Made by a program: the position numbers and the translations under genes. 58,081 bases of DNA from Thiohalocapsa halophila (GTDB taxonomy: Bacteria > Pseudomonadota > Gammaproteobacteria > Chromatiales > Chromatiaceae): contig NZ_NRRV01000032.1 of the NCBI RefSeq assembly GCF_016583825.1, positions 1 through 58,081 of the forward strand, written 5' to 3'. Every line of letters starts with the position of its first letter. Position 1 is the stretch's first letter. Below are positions 35,036 to 42,875 of this stretch, one piece after another. The notes beneath the pieces were generated by a model. It was not told the origin of the DNA. It made no database searches and saw only the letters and a program-made list of their open reading frames with translations.

Positions 35036-35406
35036 GCATCCGCCGTCGCGCCCCGACGGCTCGGCGACAGGATCCGGGCGGGAAGCGGCTCGCGGTTACG
35101 ACATAAAAGCAGGGACAGTATATGTATCTTGGCAGCAGTGCCGGCGCCATATTTAGTATACTGTCACCGAATATTTTCGGTGACAGTATACTGATCGTAT
35201 GCTTCTCGTGGCTCAATATTCAGTATACCGTCCCGGATTTCCCGTCCAACGACCGCGCTTGCCGCGAACGCGACGTCCCCTGTGGTGACCTGATTTCGTC
35301 CGGAGCAAGCCCAGCGCTACCCCAAAACAGTGATCAGGATGCCAAATACTGCCGGTTGCTGGGATTGTATTCAGTATACTGTCACCGTTTTTGGGGGTGG
35401 CCGGGG
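35036..35406. other. Repeat-filled intergenic region
   Basis: This 371-bp region between the convergent ParA and hydrolase genes has no coding sequence. It carries five GGGACGGTATA-family repeats, two of them fused into one long palindrome. Confidence 0.7.
35112..35387. repeat. Five GGGACGGTATA-family repeats
   Basis: Copies are at 35112-35127 (plus, GGGACAGTATATGTAT), 35152-35168 (minus, TTTAGTATACTGTCACC), 35179-35194 (plus), 35215-35236 (minus, ending CCGTCCCGG) and 35368-35387 (minus, TATTCAGTATACTGTCACCG). The second and third form a palindrome with 17-bp arms (35155-35171 and 35176-35192) around a 4-nt loop TATT. Confidence 0.85.
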
Positions 35407-36414
35407 TTATGTCCCGCGGAGCGCGCGGATGATCCGTTCTTCGAGCCAGTACTTTGGTCGCCAAGGCCAGCGCCCGGCGATGAAGCCGACATGGCCGCCT
35501 TTGGGGCTCAGCTCCAGGGTGACGCCCGGGCCCAGCTCGTGGGCGAAGGGGAGGCTCGCCTCGAACAGGAAGGGGTCGTCGGCGGCCTGGATGATGAGCG
35601 TCGGGGTGTGGATGTTCGGGAGGTACTGCCGGCTGCTGGCGCGCTGGTAGTAGTCGAAGACGCCTTGGAAGCCGTTCAGCGGGGCGGTGATACGGTCGTC
35701 GAAGGTGTTGAAGTCGCGGATCGCATCCAGCTTCAGGTCCGGGTCGAGGGCGGCTGGCCAGGGGCGTGACTCGAGCTTGCGCTTGAAGGTCCGCTTGAGC
35801 CGCGTCACCAGGTGCCGGCGATAGACCCTTGAGAAGCCGAGCTCCAGGCGCAGCATGGCGTCGCGCAGCACGAAGGGGACGGAGACGGCGATGGCCTGGG
35901 CGAGGTGGTGCTCGCGGCGCCCTTCACCCAGATACTTCAGCAGCAGGTTGCCGCCCAGGGAGAAGCCGACGGCGGCCCGCGGGGGGCCCTCGGCGTCGGC
36001 GGCGAGCACGCTCAGCACCTCGGCAAGATCGTCGCTGGCGCCGGAGTGATAGGAGCGGTCCAGCCGGTTCGGCGTCTCGCCTGCCCCGCGCAGGTGCATG
36101 AATATTGGCTTGAAGCCCTCACGGGCGAGCCGCGCCACCAGCGCGCCGGCGTAGTGCGAGCGCAGATCGCCCTCGAGCCCGTGAATGATGAGCACCGCGG
36201 GCCCGTCACCCGGGCCCACTGCAAGGTCGATGAAGTCGCCGTCAGCGAGCTCGATACGCCGGCGCTGCAACGCCAGGCCGTCCACCGCCGGTGCCCGCCG
36301 GGCCAGACTGCCCCAAAGGGTCTGCGCATGGGGCCCGGCCAGCCACCAGGCCGGGCGGAAGTCGCTTGGGACGATCTGGCCGGCGGTGGTGTCGGCGGCG
36401 GCGTCGGCGCTCAT
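35407..36414 (-). CDS. YheT-like alpha/beta hydrolase
   Basis: A 335-aa hydrolase of the COG0429 family. It has the family opening FRPAWWLAGPHAQTLWGSLA, the HGLEGDLRSHYAG oxyanion segment, the nucleophile elbow GFSLGGNLLLKYLGEG, an acid in IIQAADDPFLF and the histidine in SPKGGHVGFI. Substrates are probably carboxylic esters, not established. ATG 36414 gives the standard length; the frame stays open upstream through 38598 as an antisense artefact of the ABC gene. Confidence 0.93.
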   Translation of the reverse strand: MSADAAADTTAGQIVPSDFRPAWWLAGPHAQTLWGSLARRAPAVDGLALQRRRIELADGDFIDLAVGPGDGPAVLIIHGLEGDLRSHYAGALVARLAREGFKPIFMHLRGAGETPNRLDRSYHSGASDDLAEVLSVLAADAEGPPRAAVGFSLGGNLLLKYLGEGRREHHLAQAIAVSVPFVLRDAMLRLELGFSRVYRRHLVTRLKRTFKRKLESRPWPAALDPDLKLDAIRDFNTFDDRITAPLNGFQGVFDYYQRASSRQYLPNIHTPTLIIQAADDPFLFEASLPFAHELGPGVTLELSPKGGHVGFIAGRWPWRPKYWLEERIIRALRGT

Positions 36415-36606
36415 GCATAGCCCTCGGCATGCTGCGGGACCCGGCGCCGGGAGCTCGCCGGCGGGTCGGCTCGGCCCATAGCCATCGCCGAGCCCGTGTC
36501 GGCCAAGGTCGTGTTGAATGTTGTCGGCAGGATCAACCTTGTCATGGTTGCGTCGGTGTTGCTGGTGGATGCTGCCGCGGCCTTTTGGGACATTTGGGCT
36601 CGGCGG

Positions 36607-36648
36607 CTCTTGCTCTTGCTCTTGCTCTTGCTCTTGCTCTTGCTCTTG
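36607..36648. repeat. 6-bp tandem repeat, seven units
   Basis: Seven perfect CTCTTG units lie between the ABC transporter stop and the hydrolase start. On the minus strand they read CAAGAG and could encode Gln-Glu repeats in an open frame, but no gene is supported there. Confidence 0.9.
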
Positions 36649-36719
36649 TTCTGGCGTCTCGGATACCGAGGCCGATTTCGATCGGCCCACCAGTGATTCG
36701 GGTTGCTGTGGACGCCGCG

Positions 36720-38678
36720 CTATCCGGCCTGGCGCGCATACAGCGCCGCATAGGCGCCGTCTTCGTCCATCAGCTCGGCGTGGCTGCCCTCTTCGATGAC
36801 GCGACCGTGCTCCAGTACCAGCACGCGATCGGCCTGGCGTACGGCGCTCAAACGGTGGGCGATGATCAGGGTCGTGCGCCCGGCAAGGAAGCGCGACAGC
36901 GCCGCATGCAGCCGCGCCTCGGTGGTGGTGTCCAGCGCCGAGGTGGCCTCGTCCAGGATGACCACCTTGGGGTCGGCCAGCACCATGCGCGCCACCGCCA
37001 GGCGCTGGCGCTGTCCGCCGGAGAGGCGCACGCCGTTGCGCCCGACGGCGGTGTCCAGCCCGTCCGGCAGGTCGGCGGCGACGTCGGCGAGCTGGGCCAC
37101 GCGCAGGGCCTCCCACAGCCGTGCGTCCGGGATGTCCCGGCCCTGGGTCAGGTTGAGGCGCAGGCTGTCGTTGAAGAGCGCCGGATGCTGGAGCACCGTG
37201 GCGACGTTGTCGCGCACCACGTCCATGCCGATGCGCTGCACCGGCACGCCGTCGAAGCGCACCTGTCCGCCGCTGGGTGCGTAGAGCCCGAGCAACACCT
37301 GCACCAGCGTGGTCTTGCCGCCGCCGCTGGCCCCGACGATGGCCACTTTCTCGCCGGCGGCGACGTCGAAGGAAATGCCATTGAGCACCTTGGGTCCGTC
37401 GCCATAGGCGAAGGTGAGGCTCGAGACCGCCACGGACACGGCGCGCTTGCCCGTGAAGGGATTGTCGGCATGGGGCCAGTCCGGCTCCCGGTGCAGGGCC
37501 AGCAGCTGGTTGATGCGCTTCAGCGCGGCATCCGCCGCCTGGTAGGCGTACTGCACGTTCAGCACCTCCTGCACCGGGCCCATCATGAACCAGAGATAGG
37601 CGAACACCGCCAGCATCTCGCCGATGGTGAGGTCCGAGAACACCACCATCAGCATGCTCACTGCGCGGAACAGGTCGAAGCCGAACAGGAACACCGTGAA
37701 CGACAGCCGGTTGGCGGCATCGCTCTTCCAGGTGAAGGCGCAGGACCAGCGGCGGATGGCGTCGGCGGTGTCGATGCCGCGGCCGATGAAGAAGCGCTCG
37801 CGGTTGCCGGCGCGGATCTGCTGGATGGCGTCCAGCGTCTCGGTCAGGCTTTGGGTGAAGGCCTCGTAGGCGCTGTTCTCGCGCCGCTTCATTTCCTTGA
37901 CCCGGCGGCCGAACACGAGGGTGGCGTAGACCACCACTGGATTCAGCAGCAGGATGAACAGGCCGAGCTGCCAGTGCATCCACAGCAGCACCACCGCGGT
38001 GCCCAGGATGCTCAGCACGGCGACGATGAGCTTGGCCACGGCGCTGCCGATGAAGTCGTCCACCGCGTCCACGTCCGTGACCAGGTGCGAGGCCACGGTG
38101 CCGCTGCCCAGGGTCTCGTACTCCGCCATGGACACCCGTTGCAGGCGCCGGAGCAGGGCGCTGCGCACGCGAAAGACGATGTCCTTGGAGATGATGGTGA
38201 ATTGCCGGCTCTGCAGCACCGCAAGCCCCAGGGCCAGCGCGCGCAGCGCAACGGACGCCCCCAGCACCGCCAGTACATAGAGCACGGGCCCGTGCCACGC
38301 GGCCGGGAACAGCCCGTCCATGAAGGCGACGGCGGGCCCCGGCTGCTCCAGCAGTACCTCGTCCACCAGCACCGGCATCAGCAGCGGCACCGGCACCGCT
38401 GCCAGCGTGGCCAAGACGGCGATGACGTTGGCCAGCACCAGCTCGCGCTTGTGCGCCGCCGCCATCGCCAGTACGTGCGACCAGCGGTAGCCGCCGCTTG
38501 CCTCCGGGGCGTCGGCGTCTTGGATCATTTCTGCAACAGGAATGGTGTTGACCTCTTGACGATCTTTTTGGAAGAAGGCGGTAGCATCTTGACCCCAAGA
38601 TGGTTTCCCTTGAGTTGGGGCATTCGGGGCCGGATGCGGTGTTTGTGGCGCAGGTACATCGTCACCTATACTCTGCAT
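36720..38678 (-). CDS. ABC exporter, fused permease and ATPase
   Basis: A half-transporter of about 652 aa with six predicted membrane helices (residues about 75-340) and a C-terminal nucleotide-binding domain. That domain has Walker A GASGGGKTT, signature LSGGQRQR, Walker B VVILDEA and the H-loop IIAHRLS. Homodimers of this type export lipids, peptides or drugs. The N-terminal 55 residues are Pro/Ala/Asp-rich with no homology I can see. I use ATG 38678 (GGGGG six bases upstream); ATG 38696 and ATG 38528 are possible. It is divergent from a TolC-like gene, so the pair may form an export route. Confidence 0.9.
   Translation of the reverse strand: MQSIGDDVPAPQTPHPAPNAPTQGKPSWGQDATAFFQKDRQEVNTIPVAEMIQDADAPEASGGYRWSHVLAMAAAHKRELVLANVIAVLATLAAVPVPLLMPVLVDEVLLEQPGPAVAFMDGLFPAAWHGPVLYVLAVLGASVALRALALGLAVLQSRQFTIISKDIVFRVRSALLRRLQRVSMAEYETLGSGTVASHLVTDVDAVDDFIGSAVAKLIVAVLSILGTAVVLLWMHWQLGLFILLLNPVVVYATLVFGRRVKEMKRRENSAYEAFTQSLTETLDAIQQIRAGNRERFFIGRGIDTADAIRRWSCAFTWKSDAANRLSFTVFLFGFDLFRAVSMLMVVFSDLTIGEMLAVFAYLWFMMGPVQEVLNVQYAYQAADAALKRINQLLALHREPDWPHADNPFTGKRAVSVAVSSLTFAYGDGPKVLNGISFDVAAGEKVAIVGASGGGKTTLVQVLLGLYAPSGGQVRFDGVPVQRIGMDVVRDNVATVLQHPALFNDSLRLNLTQGRDIPDARLWEALRVAQLADVAADLPDGLDTAVGRNGVRLSGGQRQRLAVARMVLADPKVVILDEATSALDTTTEARLHAALSRFLAGRTTLIIAHRLSAVRQADRVLVLEHGRVIEEGSHAELMDEDGAYAALYARQAG
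38643..38672 (+). promoter_or_regulatory. Candidate sigma70 promoter for the TolC-like gene
   Basis: TTGTGG (38643-38648) and TATACT (38667-38672) are separated by 18 bp, 48 bp upstream of the TolC-like start. The -10 is a five-of-six match; the -35 matches only in its first half. It overlaps the 5' end of the ABC gene. Confidence 0.4.
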
Positions 38679-38719
38679 GTGGTGCCCCCATCCCACGCCA
38701 TCCTGCCCTGCGAGAGACT

Positions 38720-40075
38720 ATGATCATGCACCGACCGGCGCCGTTGCTCGCCGCCTGCGTCATCGCGCTGATGCCCTTCGCCAGTCCCGCCGAAGACCTG
38801 CTCGCCGTCTACGATCTCGCGGTGGACAGCGACCCGGGTCTGCGCGAGGCCGAGCAGACGCTCTTTGCCACGCGCGAGGTCAAGCCCCAGGCCCGGGCCC
38901 TGCTCCTGCCCAACTTCGGGCTCAACGGCGAGGTGGAATATCAGAGCGTCGATTCCTCGGGCACGGGCATCACCGGCAGCTTCAGCCGCAGCGACAGCTT
39001 CGACACCCAGCGCGCCTCCGCCGTGGTGAACCAGTCGGTCTACAACCGCGCCGATTGGATCCGGCTGGACCAGGCGGACGACACCATCGCCCAGGCCGAG
39101 GCCGAGTACCGCAACGCCCAGATCGACCTCATGGTACGCACCACGGAGGCCTATTTCGCGGTGCTGGAGGCAGCCGACCTGGTGCGCGTGCGTGAGGCCC
39201 TGGTGGCCGCCGACGAGCGCCAGCTGGAGCAGTCCAAGCAGCGCTTCGAGGTGGGCCTGGTGGCCATCACCGACGTCAACGACAGCCAGGCGGCTTTCGA
39301 CCGCTCACGGGCGCAGCTCATCACGGCCGAGAACGGGCTGAACAACGCCTGGGAGGCCCTGCGCCGTATCATCGGCCCGGTGTCGATGCCCCTGGCGCGG
39401 CTCGGCGACCGACTGCCCTTGGCGCCGCCGTCGCCCAACGACATCAACGTCTGGGCGGAAACGGCGCTCGCCAACAACTATGCCATCATCGCCGCCAAAG
39501 AGGCGGCGGAGGCCGCGCGCAAGGACATCGAGATCGAGCGCTCCGGCTACTACCCGAGCGTCGACCTGCAGGCGGGCTACGACGTCAACCGCTCCGGTGC
39601 CCAATTCAACACCGACACGGACACGGGCTTCGTGGGGCTCAGCGTCAACGTGCCCATCTATCAGGGCGGCGCGGTGGCCTCGCGCACGCGCCAGGCGGGG
39701 CATCAGTTCCGCGCCGCCCAGGACCGGCTCGATCAGCAGCGCCGGGCGGTCATCAACCAAGTGAAAGACGCCTTCCGGGGCGTGCTGTCCAGCATCAGTG
39801 ACGTGCGCGCCCGGCAGGCGGCCATCGTCTCCGCCCAGAGCTCGCTCGAGTCCACCGAAGCCGGCCTGGAGGTGGGCACCCGCACCCAGGTGGATGTCCT
39901 CAATGCCACCCGGGCATTGTTCGAGGCACGGTTCGACTACTTCGCCGCGCGCTACGACTACATCATCAACGGTGTCCGTCTGCACCAGGCCACCAGCACC
40001 TTGACGCGCGACGTGCTGGCCAAGGGCAACGAGTGGCTCACCGAAGCCGACGTGGTGCCGCCGCCGGCCAATTGA
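38720..40075 (+). CDS. tolC: TolC-family outer membrane channel
   Basis: A 451-aa outer membrane efflux protein with a signal peptide (MIMHRPAPLLAACVIALMPF then ASPAEDLL). Two repeated TolC halves follow: YDLAVDSDPGLREAEQTLFA..., and DIEIERSGYYPSVDLQAGYD with VNVPIYQGGAVASRTRQA. It forms a trimeric exit duct used by type I secretion and drug pumps. Tandem ATGs 38720 and 38726 are both possible. It is divergent from an ABC exporter; no membrane fusion protein gene is adjacent. Confidence 0.93.
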   Translation: MIMHRPAPLLAACVIALMPFASPAEDLLAVYDLAVDSDPGLREAEQTLFATREVKPQARALLLPNFGLNGEVEYQSVDSSGTGITGSFSRSDSFDTQRASAVVNQSVYNRADWIRLDQADDTIAQAEAEYRNAQIDLMVRTTEAYFAVLEAADLVRVREALVAADERQLEQSKQRFEVGLVAITDVNDSQAAFDRSRAQLITAENGLNNAWEALRRIIGPVSMPLARLGDRLPLAPPSPNDINVWAETALANNYAIIAAKEAAEAARKDIEIERSGYYPSVDLQAGYDVNRSGAQFNTDTDTGFVGLSVNVPIYQGGAVASRTRQAGHQFRAAQDRLDQQRRAVINQVKDAFRGVLSSISDVRARQAAIVSAQSSLESTEAGLEVGTRTQVDVLNATRALFEARFDYFAARYDYIINGVRLHQATSTLTRDVLAKGNEWLTEADVVPPPAN

Positions 40076-40170
40076 GTGGCGAGTATCGAGGCGCGAGTAG
40101 CGAGCAGCGCCCGGCATAGCGCGTCGCTGTCCCCCCTCGCAACTCGTCCCTCGATCCTCGAGACTTCAAG

Positions 40171-41286
40171 ATGTCCGGTAACTCGATAGGCAGATCCTTC
40201 GTCTTCACCAGCTTCGGCGAAAGCCACGGGCCCGCCATCGGCGGTGTCGTCGACGGCTGCCCGCCGGGGCTGGCGCTGGCGGAGGCGGATCTGCAGCACG
40301 ACCTCGATCGCCGCCGCCCGGGGCAGTCCCGCCACACCACCCAGCGCCGTGAGGCCGATGCCGTGCGTATCCTCTCCGGTGTCTTCGAGGGCCGCACCAC
40401 CGGCGCGCCCATCGGCCTGCTGATCGAGAATCAGGACCAGCGCTCCAAGGACTACTCGGAGATCGCCGCCAAGTTCCGCCCCGGCCACGCGGACTACACC
40501 TACGCCATGAAGTACGGCTTCCGCGACTACCGCGGCGGCGGGCGCTCCTCTGCGCGAGAGACGGCCGTGCGGGTGGCCGCCGGCGGCATCGCCAAGGTCT
40601 GTCTGCGCGCGCTCGCCGGTGTGCGCGTGCGCGGCTTTCTGTCCAGGCTCGGGCCCATCGCCACCAGTGCGCCGGACGCCGCTGGCTTCGACTGGGCGCA
40701 GGTGGACCAGAATCCCTTCTTCTGCCCCGATGCCTCCCGGCTGCCGGAGCTGGAGGACTACATGGACGCGTTGCGCAAGTCCGGCGACTCCGTGGGCGCC
40801 GAAGTCACGGTCATCGCCGAGGGCGTTCCGCCTGGGCTCGGCGAGCCGGTGTTCGACCGCCTCGACGCCGACATCGCCCATGCCCTGATGGGCATCAATG
40901 CCGTCAAGGGCGTGGAAATCGGGGCGGGCTTCGGCGCCGTTGCCCAGAAAGGCACCGAGCACCGTGACGAGATCACCCCGGACGGCTTCCTGTCCAACAG
41001 TGCCGGCGGCGTGCTCGGCGGTATCTCCACCGGCCAGCACGTCGTCGCCCGCCTAGCGCTCAAGCCCACCAGCAGCATCCGTCTGCCGGGCCGCACCGTC
41101 GGGCTCGACGGCGCAGCGACCGAGGTGGTCACCAAGGGCCGCCACGACCCCTGCGTGGGCATCCGCGCCACGCCCATCGCCGAGGCCATGCTCGCCATCG
41201 TCCTCGCCGACCATCTGCTGCGCCACCGCGGTCAGAACACCCATGTAACACCGCCGCTCGCGCCGATCCCGTCTGGGCGCGGCTAG
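40171..41286 (+). CDS. aroC: Chorismate synthase
   Basis: A 371-aa FMN-dependent lyase that converts EPSP to chorismate, the last step of the shikimate pathway. Signatures are [37 protein letters not shown], and the flavin-binding [20 protein letters not shown], with [19 protein letters not shown] later. The C-terminal 15 residues are variable. Chorismate feeds pabB, which lies at 49518. Confidence 0.97.
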   Translation: MSGNSIGRSFVFTSFGESHGPAIGGVVDGCPPGLALAEADLQHDLDRRRPGQSRHTTQRREADAVRILSGVFEGRTTGAPIGLLIENQDQRSKDYSEIAAKFRPGHADYTYAMKYGFRDYRGGGRSSARETAVRVAAGGIAKVCLRALAGVRVRGFLSRLGPIATSAPDAAGFDWAQVDQNPFFCPDASRLPELEDYMDALRKSGDSVGAEVTVIAEGVPPGLGEPVFDRLDADIAHALMGINAVKGVEIGAGFGAVAQKGTEHRDEITPDGFLSNSAGGVLGGISTGQHVVARLALKPTSSIRLPGRTVGLDGAATEVVTKGRHDPCVGIRATPIAEAMLAIVLADHLLRHRGQNTHVTPPLAPIPSGRG

Positions 41287-41305
41287 CCCGCCACACCCTA
41301 AAACC

Positions 41306-41448
41306 GGGGACGGTATATTGAATAGCCCCGCGAGCCTCGCTGCAACGCCCAGCGGTGTTGGGCAGTTGGTCGTTTGCGCGGTGCGGTGCATGATTCGGCA
41401 GGTGCACACGGCGCGGCGGTGCCTGGCTAGTTAAATATACTGTCACCG
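41306..41448. repeat. Inverted pair of GGGACGGTATA-family repeats
   Basis: GGGGACGGTATATTGAATA (41306-41324, plus) faces TTAAATATACTGTCACCG (41431-41448, minus) across 106 bp between aroC and the MFS gene. The right copy ends CACCGTTTTTGGC, the same extension as at 35380-35395. Confidence 0.8.
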
Positions 41449-41494
41449 TTTTTGGCAGCGGTCCGACAGCGCGTCGCCTCTGCCGAGTCTTTCG

Positions 41495-42631
41495 ATGCCC
41501 TACGCGCGGCTCTCCAGCTACTACTTCTTCCATTTTGGGGCGCTCGGAGCGCTGGTGCCCTATTGGGGGCCCTATCTGCTGGAGCGGGGCTTCGAGCCCA
41601 CCGCCATCGGCGCGCTGATGGCGATCCTGATGGGCACCAAGATCCTCGCGCCGAACGTCTGGGGCTGGCTTGCGGACCGCGCCGGGGCGCGCATGCCGAG
41701 CGTGCGCCTGGGTGCACTGCTGGCGGTGCTGGGCTTGCTGCCGGTGTTCTGGGCCGGGGGCTTCTGGGCCATGGCCGCGGTCATGGCCGTCTTCAGTTTT
41801 TTCTGGAATGCACCGCTGCCGTTGATGGAGGCCGTCACCTTCAATCACCTCGGGACGCGCGCGAGCCGCTATGCCAGCGTGCGGGTTTGGGGCAGCATCG
41901 GCTTCATCGTCACTGTGCTGCTGCTCGGCTGGTGGCAGGAGCGCGCCGGCAGCGGCGTGGTGCCGCTGGCGGTGCTGGCGCTCTTCATCGGCGTTTGGGC
42001 GAGCTGCCTGGTGATTCCGGATCGCGGCCAGGCGCAGGCCGAGCAAGCGCACCTGTCATTGCGCACCTTGCTGGCGCGCCCGGAGATCCTGGCCTTTCTC
42101 GCCGCGTGCCTACTGATGCAGGCGAGCCACGGGGCCTACTACGCCTTCTACTCCATCCACCTGCAGGCTCATGGGTACAGCGACACCGCCGTCGGTGCCC
42201 TCTGGGCGCTCGGCGTGGCCATCGAGGTGCTGGTGTTCATCAATATGCACCGGCTGTTGGTGCGCTTCGGCGCCCGCCGCCTGCTGCTGGCGAGCCTGGC
42301 GCTGGCGGTGCTGAGGTGGCTGCTGATCGGCGCCTTCGTGGAGCTGGTGGCGGTGCAGCTCATCGCGCAGAGCCTGCATGCCGCCACCTTCGGCGCCTTT
42401 CATGCCTCGGCGATCCACCTGGCGCATCATTATTTTCCGGGGCCCACTCAAGGCCGCGGCCAGGCGCTCTACAACAGTGTCGGCTTCGGTGTCGGCGGCG
42501 CCGCCGGCAGTTTGATCGCCGGATCGCTGTGGGATAGCGCGGGGGCCATGGCAACCTTCGCCGTAGCCTCTCTGCTCGCTGGGGCGGGCTTCCTCGCCGG
42601 GCTGCGGGTGGATCGGCAGGCGCGGTACTGA
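41495..42631 (+). CDS. MFS transporter (HcaT/PucC-like size class)
   Basis: A 378-aa permease with about 12 membrane helices. It begins MPYARLSSYYFFHFGALGAL then VPYWGPYLLERGFEPTAIGA, typical of the 3-phenylpropionate permease-like MFS branch, with the cytoplasmic loop motif GWLADRAGARMPSVRLG. The second half has GYSDTAVGALWALGVAIEVL. The substrate cannot be told. It is probably transcribed alone, behind a repeat pair. Confidence 0.9.
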   Translation: MPYARLSSYYFFHFGALGALVPYWGPYLLERGFEPTAIGALMAILMGTKILAPNVWGWLADRAGARMPSVRLGALLAVLGLLPVFWAGGFWAMAAVMAVFSFFWNAPLPLMEAVTFNHLGTRASRYASVRVWGSIGFIVTVLLLGWWQERAGSGVVPLAVLALFIGVWASCLVIPDRGQAQAEQAHLSLRTLLARPEILAFLAACLLMQASHGAYYAFYSIHLQAHGYSDTAVGALWALGVAIEVLVFINMHRLLVRFGARRLLLASLALAVLRWLLIGAFVELVAVQLIAQSLHAATFGAFHASAIHLAHHYFPGPTQGRGQALYNSVGFGVGGAAGSLIAGSLWDSAGAMATFAVASLLAGAGFLAGLRVDRQARY

Positions 42632-42875
42632 CGCCGCTGCCAGCCGCGCCGACGTGGCCGCGAGCCTATCGGTTGGCGGGCCCATCGGCAACGCCTCCGG
42701 CGAGGAGCGACCGCGTCGGTCACGGCACAGGCGCTGTGCCCGCCCGCGGGCCCGTGCCGCCGAAGCGGAGCGCCCTGCTGCTCGGGCTCCGGCCGATCGC
42801 TACAATGCCGCCCGCGCCGGGACACCTTCGGCGCCGCCCTGCTCGGCGGGGTGCAGTTGTCTCCGAGCCGAGCCC

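Noticed and set aside
35112..35387. Repeated TATACTGTCACC segments as a CRISPR array.
   Set aside because: Orientation alternates and spacing is irregular, unlike CRISPR; no cas genes nearby.
35407..38598. A 1063-codon open frame on the minus strand covering the hydrolase and most of the ABC transporter gene.
   Set aside because: Only the last 335 codons are protein-like. The rest is a frame-shifted reading of the ABC gene, kept open by high GC.
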